NCBI RefSeq assembly: GCF_030406605.1
Contig: NZ_CP129104.1
Coordinates: 2,431,830 to 2,495,829 of the forward strand
DNA length: 64,000 bases
From: Curtobacterium sp. 458
Lineage (GTDB): Bacteria > Actinomycetota > Actinomycetes > Actinomycetales > Microbacteriaceae
Direction: 5' to 3'
The position numbers and the translations under genes are program-made. Shown piece by piece: positions 52,217 through 60,165 of the stretch. The number at the start of each line of letters is the position of its first letter. Positions within the stretch are counted from its first letter, which is position 1. A model generated the notes under the pieces. That model had not been told where the DNA came from. It worked only from the letters and a program-made list of their open reading frames with translations, and did not search any database.

Positions 52217-52295
52217 GGTCCGTCGTGCCCGTTCCCTGAGGGGTGTGCCCGCGCGTCCAGGTCGCACCAGGGAACGGTGCTGGCAGAATGTCGCC

Positions 52296-52844
52296 GTGGC
52301 CACCACCTTCCCGAACGCAGCACGCAAGACCCTCGGGTACGACGTCGACGAGGTCGAGCGCTTCCTCGAGGACGCCCGTCGTGCCTACACGGCGAACGAC
52401 ACCGAGCCGGGGCTCGAGGCGGCGAAGATCCGCGCGACCGCCTTCTCGATGCGCAAGGGCGGCTACTCGACCGCGCACGTCGACGCCGCGCTCGAGCGGC
52501 TCGAGGACGCCTTCGCCGCACGCGAGCGCGAGCGCGAGATCGCCGACGGTGGCAAGAAGGCCTGGTACGCCGAGGCGCGCACGAAGGCCTCCGACGTCGT
52601 CGCCCGGCTGGAGCGTCCGGACGGGCAGCGGTTCTCGCGCGTCAGCTTCCTCGGCACCGGGTACCACCCGAAGGACGTCGATGCCTTCGCCGCACGGCTC
52701 GCCGGGTACTTCCGTGACGGCAAGCCCCTCAGCCTCACCGAGGTGCGGTCGGTCGTGTTCCGGCCGAAGCACGGCGGCTACCGGGAAGCCCAGGTCGACG
52801 CGGTCCTCGACGCCGTGGTCGAGGTCATGCTCGCCGTCCGCTGA
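52296..52844 (+). CDS. DivIVA-domain repeat protein
   Basis: A 182-residue protein made of four similar modules, each with an F-x-x-x-x-x-G-Y-x-x-x-x-V-D pattern: FPNAARKTLGYDVDEVERFL, FSMRKGGYSTAHVDAALERL, FSRVSFLGTGYHPKDVDAFA and VFRPKHGGYREAQVDAVL. This is the DivIVA N-terminal motif that senses membrane curvature, but repeated and without a long coiled coil. It may bind membranes at division sites or poles; function is unproven. The GTG at 52296 lies six bases after CAGAAT, so it is probably leaderless. It follows cdsA by 79 bp. Confidence 0.8.
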   Translation: MATTFPNAARKTLGYDVDEVERFLEDARRAYTANDTEPGLEAAKIRATAFSMRKGGYSTAHVDAALERLEDAFAAREREREIADGGKKAWYAEARTKASDVVARLERPDGQRFSRVSFLGTGYHPKDVDAFAARLAGYFRDGKPLSLTEVRSVVFRPKHGGYREAQVDAVLDAVVEVMLAVR

Positions 52845-52888
52845 CGACGCGCGCGCCGGAAGTGCTTCGCTTTCCGTGATGCTTCCGT

Positions 52889-52894
52889 TATCCT
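52889..52894 (+). promoter_or_regulatory. -10 element of the transglycosylase-like gene
   Basis: TATCCT with TTCGCT (52866-52871) exactly 17 bp upstream. The ATG is ten bases further, giving a very short leader. Confidence 0.45.
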
Positions 52895-52904
52895 GGTCGG
52901 ACTC

Positions 52905-53909
52905 ATGGGCAGGCACACGGCAGACTCCAGCTCCGACCGCGATCCTCGCGAGCACCTCGACCGCACGGTCTCGGGTGAACGCCGCGCGGCACTGAACCGA
53001 ACCCGCACCACGGGCACCTCGGTCCTCTCCGCGGACCCGTCCACCCGGGCGACCGCTCCCCAGACGATCCCCGAGGTCACGGGTCCGGTGCTCGTCGCAC
53101 CGAAGTCGGTCGCGGCCAACCGGGTGTCCGACGCGGCGGTCGCGCACGCGGTGCCGAGCACCCCGGCCGACCCCCGCATCGTCAAGCAGCGTCGCGCCCG
53201 CGTGACGACCGCGGCGATCCGGTCGAAGCCGGTGCACGAGCAGCCGATGCGCGGCGTCAACTCGTTCATGCGCAAGCGTGCGACGATCCCCGCGCTCTCG
53301 TTCTTCGCCGTCTTCGGGTTCGTGGGCGGTTCGCTCTTCAACCCGATGCAGCCCGACGTTGCACAGGCGGCCGTGCAGACCGCCGTGCTCGCGAAGGCTC
53401 CGGCCGCGGCGCCGCAGCAGTACTCGCCGCACGGCACGTACGCCGCGTTCGACGCCGACCGCGACGGGTACGACGTGAGCGTCCCGAAGCCGAAGGTCAC
53501 CAAGGCACCCACGGACGACTCCACCGCCGACGCGGACAGCACGGACGACAGCTCGACGACGCAGGTCTCCGCCACGAACACGCTCGCCGCACCGGCCGCG
53601 ACGCCCGACCCGGGCAGCGCGCAGGCCATCGCCCAGCAGATGGTGACGGCCCGTGGATGGGGCTCGGACCAGTACAGCTGCCTCGTGTCGCTGTGGAACA
53701 AGGAGTCCGGCTGGCGGGTCAACGCCTACAACCCGAGCGGTGCCTACGGCATCCCGCAGGCGCTCCCCGGCAGCAAGATGGCGACCGCGGGCGCCGACTG
53801 GCAGACGAACCCGGCGACCCAGATCACGTGGGGCCTGAACTACATCGCCGGCGTCTACGGCACCCCCTGCGGCGCCTGGGGGCACAGCGTCGCCAACAAC
53901 TGGTACTGA
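52905..53909 (+). CDS. Membrane-anchored transglycosylase-like (aggregation-promoting-factor type) protein
   Basis: A 334-residue protein with an unusually long cytoplasmic N-terminal region of about 120 polar residues. One membrane segment (about 125-145, PALSFFAVFGFVGGSLF) follows, then an extracellular Asp/Ser/Thr-rich linker (about 185-220) and a C-terminal lysozyme-like domain. That domain contains WGSDQYSCLVSLWNKESGWRVNAYNP, with the catalytic-type Glu in NKESGW, then SGAYGIPQALPGSKM and WGLNYIAGVYGTPCGAWGH. It should act on peptidoglycan. A -10/-35 pair with very short leader is visible. Confidence 0.85.
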   Translation: MGRHTADSSSDRDPREHLDRTVSGERRAALNRTRTTGTSVLSADPSTRATAPQTIPEVTGPVLVAPKSVAANRVSDAAVAHAVPSTPADPRIVKQRRARVTTAAIRSKPVHEQPMRGVNSFMRKRATIPALSFFAVFGFVGGSLFNPMQPDVAQAAVQTAVLAKAPAAAPQQYSPHGTYAAFDADRDGYDVSVPKPKVTKAPTDDSTADADSTDDSSTTQVSATNTLAAPAATPDPGSAQAIAQQMVTARGWGSDQYSCLVSLWNKESGWRVNAYNPSGAYGIPQALPGSKMATAGADWQTNPATQITWGLNYIAGVYGTPCGAWGHSVANNWY

Positions 53910-53921
53910 TCGGCTGCCGGG

Positions 53922-54224
53922 GTGCCGCGGAGCAACCGGCCGCGGCGACCTCGCGGTCGCGGGCCCGAAGCCGAGGAAGAGGCCGGCCTCGACCGCCTCA
54001 TGAGCGGGTGGAAGCGGACCGAGTTCCGTCGCGGCCGTGAGTACACGGTCCAGCCCGTCTCGGCAGCGTCTGCGCAGAAGGAGTACGTCTGCCCGGGCTG
54101 CGGCGGCACGGTGCTGCCCGGCACCGCACACGTCGTCGTCTGGCGTGCCGACGGGGTGCTCGGCGACGAAGCCGACCTCGCGTCCCGCCGTCACTGGCAC
54201 AACCACTGCTGGAGCATCGCATGA
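53922..54224 (+). CDS. Small putative zinc-binding protein
   Basis: A 100-residue basic protein: an Arg/Pro-rich start (PRSNRPRRPRGRG), then GWKRTEFRRGREYTVQPV and a CPGCGG motif paired with a C-terminal HWHNHCW, suggesting one zinc site. Actinobacterial homologues are often labelled ATP/GTP-binding without evidence. I can assign no function. The GTG at 53922 is 12 bases after the previous stop. Its end overlaps the alpha/beta hydrolase ATG by four bases, so the two genes are linked. Confidence 0.7.
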   Translation: MPRSNRPRRPRGRGPEAEEEAGLDRLMSGWKRTEFRRGREYTVQPVSAASAQKEYVCPGCGGTVLPGTAHVVVWRADGVLGDEADLASRRHWHNHCWSIA

Positions 54225-54985
54225 CCGAGCAGACCCGGCACGAGCAGAACCGGCCCGAGCCCGTCGAGATCCGGTCGGGCACTGAGCTGCCCGCACGGCG
54301 GACCGACATCGAGCTCGTCACGGACGACCACCTGACCCTCGTCGGCGAGCTCGCCGAACCCCTGGAGCGTCCCGCCCGCGGCACGATCGTGACCCTGCAC
54401 CCGCTGCCCACCGCGCAGGGGTTCATGGACTCGCACGTCCTGAAGAAGGCCGCCGCTCGGTTGCCCGCGCTCGCCGACATCGCGGTGCAGCGCTTCAACT
54501 TCCGCTCGGTGTCCTCGCCGCGCGGCACCTCCGAGGGTGTCTTCGGGGACGGCGTGTCCGAGGGCTTCGACCTCCGCGCCGCCGTCTCCGACGTCGTGGA
54601 ACGTGGTCTGCCGACGCCCTGGCTCGTCGGGTGGTCGTTCGGCACCGAGGTGATCCTCAAGCACGCCCTCGAGCACGTGCGCGCGGGTCGCATCGCAGGC
54701 GTGGTGCTGCTGTCGCCGCCGCTCCACCGGACGACCGACGAGGAGCTCGCCGCGTGGACCGACGCCGGCGTCCCGGTCGTCGCCCTCGTCCCGGAGCACG
54801 ACGACTTCCTCCAGCCCGACGCTGCCCGCGCGCGGTTCGCCGTCGCGCCGGACATCCGGGTCGAGCCGGTCGAGGGCGCGAAGCACCTCTGGGTGGGGGA
54901 GCGGTACGTCCGCATCGTGCTCGACCGCATCGCCGACCTCGTCGTCCCCGGCAGCGCGCCGCTCCCGACCCGCTGGCCGGTCTGA
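54221..54985 (+). CDS. Alpha/beta hydrolase
   Basis: A 254-residue cytosolic hydrolase of the KANL3/Tex30-like or YcfP-like alpha/beta group. The nucleophile elbow is GWSFGT (Ser), preceded by IVTLHPLPTAQGFMDSHVLKKAA and FNFRSVSSPRGTSEG, where the oxyanion strand lies. Candidate acid and base are Asp in VPEHDDFLQP and His in EGAKHLWVGE. The substrate is unknown. It is coupled to the small zinc protein gene and ends before an A-type palindrome. Confidence 0.85.
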   Translation: MTEQTRHEQNRPEPVEIRSGTELPARRTDIELVTDDHLTLVGELAEPLERPARGTIVTLHPLPTAQGFMDSHVLKKAAARLPALADIAVQRFNFRSVSSPRGTSEGVFGDGVSEGFDLRAAVSDVVERGLPTPWLVGWSFGTEVILKHALEHVRAGRIAGVVLLSPPLHRTTDEELAAWTDAGVPVVALVPEHDDFLQPDAARARFAVAPDIRVEPVEGAKHLWVGERYVRIVLDRIADLVVPGSAPLPTRWPV

Positions 54986-55037
54986 CGACCGTCGGCGGTC
55001 CTCGCCGGGCGCCCCCGGGTCAGGGACGGGACGTCGT

Positions 55038-55085
55038 GACGGACGGGAGGCCCGTGGCGGCGTCGCCACGTGCCTCCCGTCCGTC
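55038..55085. terminator. A-type variant palindrome, probable bidirectional terminator
   Basis: Outer arms GACGGACGGGAGGC and GCCTCCCGTCCGTC are those of the A family. The inner part is CGTGGCG-GCGT-CGCCACG. One mismatch interrupts the 22-bp stem. It lies between the convergent hydrolase and coiled-coil genes. Confidence 0.75.
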
Positions 55086-55093
55086 CGGTGGTG

Positions 55094-56941
55094 TCAGCGC
55101 GCGGCCGCGTCCTCGGTCGCGTCGGCATCTGCCGTGCCCTGGTCCGAAACCCCGTCCTGGGTGCCCAGGAGGCCCGTCGCGTGCGTCAGCACGCCGCGCA
55201 GGTTCTCGAGGTAGCCGGCGACGGCGTCGCGCTCGGTGCGGATCGCGGCGAGTCGGTCCTCGGCGTCCGCGACGATGCCGGCGGTGCGGCTCTCGGCGTC
55301 CTCGACCATGCGGTGGACCCGCTCCTGCGCGTCCGCGACGATCGTGCGCGCGTGCTCCTGCGCCTCGGCCGTGCTCGTCCGCTCGAGGTCGTCGGCCTCC
55401 TGCTGGAGCCGCTCGGCACGCTCCCGGGCCTCGCTCGCGCGACGGGTGGCCTCGGCGAGCTGCAGGTTCGCCTCGTCGAGGTACTTCTGCGTCTCGGTGA
55501 CCGTCTCGTGGTGCTTCTGGAGGTACTCCTGCTCGGCGTCGTCCCGGCGGGCCGCCAGCTCGGACTCGAGTGCGGTCCGGGCGTCGTCGCGCATCCGGGC
55601 GATGTCTGCCGCGGCCTCGTCACGCTCACGGGCGAGCGCGGCACGGGCGGTGTCGATCTCCTGTCGGAGTGCGGTGCGCTCGGCCTCCAGGGCTCCGATG
55701 TCCGCGGCACGGCGGTCGGCGATCTCCGTGTCGAGCTCGCCGTGCTCGCGGTCGCGGCGGGCGGCGAGCTCGGCCTCGTGGTCACCGACCGCGCGCTCGA
55801 GTGTGGCGTCGGCCTCAGCGCGCTCGCGCTCGATGCGCGTCCGGTGCTCCTCGAGCTCACGGGCGGTGCGGTCCGCGGTCTCCTGCACGAGGCGCTCGTT
55901 CTCGGTGCGGGTCTGCTCCTCGTCGACACGGAGCTGCGCGCGGGCCGCTTCGACCTCCTGGGCGAGGGCGGTGCGGGCTGAGGCGAGTTCCCGGTCCCAC
56001 TCGGCACGTGCGGCGGCGAGCTCCTCGGCGGTCTCGCGGCGGCGGTCGGCGAGCTCGGCGTCCAGTTCGGCGCGACGTCGGTCGACCTCGGCGGCGAGGT
56101 CGGCGCGTCCGGTCTCGAGCTCGAGCGCGTGGGCCCGCTGCTGCTCGTCCCGCTCGTGGTGCCAGGTTGCCCTGCCCTCGGTGACCTCGCGGTCGAGTGC
56201 GGCACGACGCTCGGTCTCGGTCCGGTCGAGGTCCTCGACGCGGCGGGCGTGGTCCGCCTCGAACTCGGCGCGGCGGTGCTCGGTCTCGCGGTCGAGGTCG
56301 GCGGCGGCGGCGCGGGCGTCGGCGGACTCACGGTGCGCGGTCTCACGGAGCTCGGCGACCTCGTGCTCGACCCGGGCGCGCAGGGCGTTCGTCTCGCGGA
56401 TGGCGACCGAGCGGACCTCTGCGGCCTCGGTGACCGCGGCTCCGCGGACGGCGGCGCCCTCGTTCCGGGCGTCCTGCAGGAGCAGCCCGGCCTCGGCGCG
56501 GGCGCGCTCGACGGTGTCGGCCGCTTCGGCGCGGGCACGGGCGAGTTCGTCGGTGGCGCGGGTGCGGGCGTCCTCGAGGGTGTCGCGGGCTTCGTCCTGG
56601 GCCTCGCGCACCAGGCGGTCGGCCTCGGCCCGGCTCGAGGCGCGCAGCCGCTGGGCGTCGATGTCGGCCTGGCTGATGAGGCGGGTCGACTGCTCCTCGG
56701 CGACGCGGAGGGTGGACTCGAGGCGGGTACCGAGTCCGCTGTACGTGGGTGTGCCCGCCTCGTCGAGCTCGCCCTGGAGGTCGGAGACGCGGGACTGGAG
56801 GAGACGGATCTCCTTGGCGGCGTCCGCGCGGTCCTTGTTCGACTTGATGAGCTCACGCCGGAGGTCGCCGAGCGCGCGGTCCACCTCGTCGCGGCGGTAC
56901 CCCCGCAGTTCCGAACCGAACTCTGCCTCGTCGTTCGCCAC
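55094..56941 (-). CDS. Long coiled-coil protein with a DivIVA-like N terminus
   Basis: A 615-residue protein that is almost entirely charged heptad sequence rich in Ala, Glu and Arg. Residues 1-40 (FGSELRGYRRDEVDRALGDL) match the DivIVA curvature-sensing motif G-Y-x-x-x-x-V-D. The rest is a coiled coil broken only briefly near 75-85 (GTPTYSGLG). The end is an acidic tail. Streptomyces Scy and FilP are long coiled coils that organise growing tips; this protein could play a comparable scaffold role, which is inference. GTG 56941 has AGGAG six bases upstream. Confidence 0.8.
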   Translation of the reverse strand: MANDEAEFGSELRGYRRDEVDRALGDLRRELIKSNKDRADAAKEIRLLQSRVSDLQGELDEAGTPTYSGLGTRLESTLRVAEEQSTRLISQADIDAQRLRASSRAEADRLVREAQDEARDTLEDARTRATDELARARAEAADTVERARAEAGLLLQDARNEGAAVRGAAVTEAAEVRSVAIRETNALRARVEHEVAELRETAHRESADARAAAADLDRETEHRRAEFEADHARRVEDLDRTETERRAALDREVTEGRATWHHERDEQQRAHALELETGRADLAAEVDRRRAELDAELADRRRETAEELAAARAEWDRELASARTALAQEVEAARAQLRVDEEQTRTENERLVQETADRTARELEEHRTRIERERAEADATLERAVGDHEAELAARRDREHGELDTEIADRRAADIGALEAERTALRQEIDTARAALARERDEAAADIARMRDDARTALESELAARRDDAEQEYLQKHHETVTETQKYLDEANLQLAEATRRASEARERAERLQQEADDLERTSTAEAQEHARTIVADAQERVHRMVEDAESRTAGIVADAEDRLAAIRTERDAVAGYLENLRGVLTHATGLLGTQDGVSDQGTADADATEDAAAR

Positions 56942-57168
56942 GTGTCGCTCCTGGTGCTCGCCGGCGGACCCGTGCGGCCCGCGGGTCGATCGTAGCGTGG
57001 CCGTGACCTGGAGTTCCCTGGCCCGGGAGCGCCTGACCTGGGAGACCACTGACCTGGGAGTCTGGGGCGGGGAGGACCGCGCAGGATGCACTCCACAGGG
57101 ATGCTCGGTATCGTGGACCGCTGATCCGGCGCCGATTCCCCACCCCGGCGCGGTAGGGAGAGAGTTCC

Positions 57169-58905
57169 GTGCGGTTCGTCCTGGCGATCGTCAGTTTCGT
57201 GGTCGGCCTGCTGCTGGTCGGCCTCGCGGTCGGTCAGCGCACCGTCTTCGCGCCCCCGTCCTCGCTCGTCGCCGCCTCCACGGCGAAGACCTCCGCCCCG
57301 GTGACCGTCATCCCCGGCACGACCCTCAACGCGAACCCGGGCTACCAGGAGATCAACGTCAAGGGCTCCGGCGACGTGTTCGCCGCCTACGGCAAGACCT
57401 CCGACGTGCTCGCGTGGGTCGGTGACGCCGCGCACACGACGCTGCGCTTCGACGCCGAGGACGGCACCCTGCAGGGCCGCACGACCGGCTCCGGCACGAG
57501 CGTGCCGGACCCCGCGGGCAGCGACCTCTGGTACCAGGAGTACGACGGCGCGGGGCAGTTCACCGTGCGGCTCCCCGAGGACGTCTCGGTCGTCATCGTC
57601 GGCGACGGCAAGGACGCCGCTCCGAGCGACGTCTCCGTCACCTGGCCCCGGGACACCGCGACGCCGTCGGTCGGGCCGCTGCTCGTCGCCGGCGGGGTGT
57701 TCCTGCTCGGCGGGATCGCGCTCCTGGTCTGGGCGATCGTGCACCAGCGCCGCGGCCGTGGTCCGCGTCGTCGCAGCGGGGGGACGCGTCCGCCGCGCGT
57801 GCGTGCCTCGCGCCGTGCCGCCGCCGCCGGCGCGCAGGTGCCGAGCCGCGGCCGTCGTGGTCGTCGGGCGTTCGTCGCCGGCCCGGTCGTGCTCGTCGGC
57901 GCGCTGACCCTCGCCGGCTGCTCCGCCGAGTACTGGCCCCAGGGTGGCGACACGACGCCCACCCCGACGCCCACCGCCTCCGGAACGGCCGACCAGTCCG
58001 AGCCGGTCGCGGCGACGAAGCAGCAGATCAAGCGGATCGTCGAGCGCGTGGCGACGACCGCACGGAAGGCCGACACCGCCCGCGACGCGAAGCTCGCGGC
58101 CGAGCGCTTCACCGGCGCCGCGCTGGAGCTCCGCGAGGCCAACTACACGATCCGCGCGAAGGACTCCGACGTCGACGCCCCGCCGAAGATCTCCGCGGAC
58201 GAGGTGTGCGTGGCGCTCCCGCAGCAGACCGACACCTGGCCGCGCACCATCTTCGCGATCACCGCAGCGGACTGCTCGGCGAAGACGGCGGCGCCCCAGG
58301 CCCTCACCCTGACCCAGGAGACCGCGCGTGACCCGTACAAGGTCGCGTACGACGTCTCGCTCGAGGCCGACGCGCAGATCCCCACCCTCGCGCCGACCTC
58401 GGTGGGTGCCGCGCTGCTCGCACCGACCACGAAGCTCCTGACGATCGAGCCGGACCAGGTCGCGACCGCCTACGCCGACGTCCTCGCGAAGGACACGAAG
58501 AGCGAGTACGCCGACCTGTTCGACGTCGACGGTGACGCCCTCCGGTCCACGATCGGCAAGGCGTACAAGGACAAGAAGGCCAAGGCGCTGCCGGACACCG
58601 CGAAGATCGACTACTCGTCGGAGATCCCCGACGACAGCGCGGTCGCGTTCGCCACCGACAAGGCCGGCGCACTGGTCTCCGCTGACCTCGACGAGGTCGA
58701 GAAGGTCACGCCGACGGCGTCCGGCGCAGAGGTGAACACCGAGGGGGCCGTGAAGGCGCTCTCCGGTGTCGACTCCAGCAAGAAGGGGATCAGCGCCACC
58801 TACGGCGTGCAGGTCCTGTTCTACGTGCCGCCCGTCGGCTCCGATGAGAAGGCGGTCCTGCTCGGCTTCACGCAGGGCCTGACCGCCGCGAGTGAGGTGC
58901 AATGA
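57169..58905 (+). CDS. Membrane protein joined to a lipoprotein-like C-terminal part
   Basis: A 578-residue open frame with two distinct parts. Residues 1-185 have a membrane segment at 1-22, an exported beta-rich region and a second membrane segment (about 165-188). After a very basic stretch (HQRRGRGPRRRS ...), residues 224-251 read as a lipoprotein signal peptide with lipobox LAGC (Cys251), followed by a 327-residue exported-looking domain. An in-frame GTG at 57838 could start a separate 355-residue lipoprotein, but no ribosome binding site is clear. No family is recognised. The next gene, cnoX, overlaps by four bases. Confidence 0.7.
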   Translation: MRFVLAIVSFVVGLLLVGLAVGQRTVFAPPSSLVAASTAKTSAPVTVIPGTTLNANPGYQEINVKGSGDVFAAYGKTSDVLAWVGDAAHTTLRFDAEDGTLQGRTTGSGTSVPDPAGSDLWYQEYDGAGQFTVRLPEDVSVVIVGDGKDAAPSDVSVTWPRDTATPSVGPLLVAGGVFLLGGIALLVWAIVHQRRGRGPRRRSGGTRPPRVRASRRAAAAGAQVPSRGRRGRRAFVAGPVVLVGALTLAGCSAEYWPQGGDTTPTPTPTASGTADQSEPVAATKQQIKRIVERVATTARKADTARDAKLAAERFTGAALELREANYTIRAKDSDVDAPPKISADEVCVALPQQTDTWPRTIFAITAADCSAKTAAPQALTLTQETARDPYKVAYDVSLEADAQIPTLAPTSVGAALLAPTTKLLTIEPDQVATAYADVLAKDTKSEYADLFDVDGDALRSTIGKAYKDKKAKALPDTAKIDYSSEIPDDSAVAFATDKAGALVSADLDEVEKVTPTASGAEVNTEGAVKALSGVDSSKKGISATYGVQVLFYVPPVGSDEKAVLLGFTQGLTAASEVQ

Positions 58906-59930
58906 GCAACGTCCCCCCGACCCCGTCCGGACTCCGCGGCGCGGTCGATCTGTCGTCCCTCGTCGACCGGGCGCAGCGTCCGGCGACGGCCCCGGGAGCG
59001 CCCGCCCCGGCCGGGCCCGGTGCGCCCGGCAGCGATGCGACGGGCAGTGTCGCTGCTGCCGGCAGCGGTGCCGAAGGCAGCGCAGACCTGACCGTCCCGT
59101 CCCTCGTCCTCGACGTCACCGACCAGACGTTCCAGGACGTCCTGCAGCTCTCGACCGTCGTCCCGGTCATCGTCGACATCTGGGCCGAGTGGTGCGGGCC
59201 GTGCAAGCAGCTCTCGCCGATCCTCGAGCAGCTCACCGCCGAGTACGACGGCCGGGTGCTGCTCGCCAAGGTGGACGCGGACACGAACCCGCAGCTCGTG
59301 CAGGCGTTCCAGGCGCAGTCGATCCCGACCGTCGCGGCCCTCATCGGCGGCCGCCCCCTCGGGCTCTTCGTCGGCGCGCTCCCGGAGGCCCAGGTGCGCG
59401 ACGTCTACGAGCAAGTCCTCGCCGCCGCCGAGCAGAACGGCGTCTCCGGTCGGGTCACCGTCGACGGCGCCGTGCCGGCGGACGCCGCCGAGCAGGGCGA
59501 GCCCGAGCCGGAGCCGCTGCCGCCGCACCACCAGGCCGCGTACGACGCGATCGAGCAGGGCGACTACGCGACGGCGATCCAGGAGTACAAGACCGCGATC
59601 GCGCAGGACCCGAACGACCAGATGGCGGTCGCCGGGCTGGCGCAGGTCTCGCTCCTCGACCGGCTGAACGGCCGGACCGCCGACGAGGTCCGGAGCGCAG
59701 CGGCCGCGGCACCGACCGACGTCGAGGCGCAGCTCGCCGTCGCCGACCTCGACATCAGCGGCGGGCACGTCGACGACGCGTTCGGACGGCTCCTCGACCT
59801 CGTGCCGACCGTGTTCGGCGCCGACCGCGAGGCCGTGCGCGTCCGACTCGTGGAGTACTTCGAGCTCATCGGGACCGACGACCCGCGGGTCGTCGCCGCC
59901 CGCAGGCGCCTCGCCAGCGCGCTGTACTGA
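58902..59930 (+). CDS. cnoX: Thioredoxin-TPR co-chaperone (YbbN/CnoX family)
   Basis: A 342-residue protein with a Pro/Ala/Gly-rich N-terminal segment of about 65 residues, then a thioredoxin domain (VDIWAEWCGPCKQLSP ... DADTNPQLVQAFQAQSIPTVAAL). A C-terminal TPR region (HHQAAYDAIEQGDYATAIQEYKTAIAQDP) follows. E. coli CnoX lacks a redox CxxC-type active site, whereas here WCGPC is intact, so disulfide activity is possible. It would protect proteins from oxidative aggregation and pass them to chaperones. Its ATG overlaps the preceding membrane/lipoprotein gene (ATGA). Confidence 0.9.
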   Translation: MSNVPPTPSGLRGAVDLSSLVDRAQRPATAPGAPAPAGPGAPGSDATGSVAAAGSGAEGSADLTVPSLVLDVTDQTFQDVLQLSTVVPVIVDIWAEWCGPCKQLSPILEQLTAEYDGRVLLAKVDADTNPQLVQAFQAQSIPTVAALIGGRPLGLFVGALPEAQVRDVYEQVLAAAEQNGVSGRVTVDGAVPADAAEQGEPEPEPLPPHHQAAYDAIEQGDYATAIQEYKTAIAQDPNDQMAVAGLAQVSLLDRLNGRTADEVRSAAAAAPTDVEAQLAVADLDISGGHVDDAFGRLLDLVPTVFGADREAVRVRLVEYFELIGTDDPRVVAARRRLASALY

Positions 59931-59950
59931 CGCGCGGTCGAGCACGCCGG

Positions 59951-59972
59951 GCGCGTCCGCGCGCGGACGCGC
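59951..59972. repeat. 22-bp perfect palindrome after cnoX
   Basis: GCGCGTCCGCG followed by its reverse complement, 20 bp downstream of the cnoX stop. It forms the first of three consecutive inverted repeats before glgB. Confidence 0.8.
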
Positions 59973-59984
59973 TGTCACACCGTG

Positions 59985-60029
59985 GAAGCGACATCGAACC
60001 AGGCTCTCGCGCTGGTTCGATGTCGCTTC
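59985..60029. repeat. 18-bp-arm inverted repeat related to the C family
   Basis: GAAGCGACATCGAACCAG (59985-60002) and CTGGTTCGATGTCGCTTC (60012-60029) are exact reverse complements around a 9-nt loop. The outer GAAGCGACA / TGTCGCTTC resembles the C-family arm, but the centre is different. It lies between the convergent cnoX and glgB genes. Confidence 0.85.
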
Positions 60030-60090
60030 TGTGGTTCGCGACCTGTGGACCGGCGGATTCGCGTGACCACCCGCGACACGCGACCACGGA

Positions 60091-60136
60091 CGGACGGGAG
60101 GCCCGGTGCCAGCTGGCACCGGGCCTCCCGTCCGTC
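60091..60136. terminator. A-type 46-bp perfect palindrome between cnoX and glgB
   Basis: ACGGACGGGAGGCCCGGTGC then CAG and the exact reverse complement. It differs from the copies at 21329 and 26148 only by a compensatory GCGC to GCCC / GGGC change that keeps the stem intact. It is a probable two-way terminator. Confidence 0.78.
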
Positions 60137-60165
60137 TCGCGGTCGCGTCTCGGTCGCGGTCGGCG

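Noticed and set aside
55186..58902. A 1238-codon reverse-strand frame spanning several genes
   Set aside because: It crosses the coiled-coil gene and the whole of the 57169 gene in the wrong frame and is composed of Arg/Pro/Ser-rich runs. The real genes have start signals and recognisable domains.
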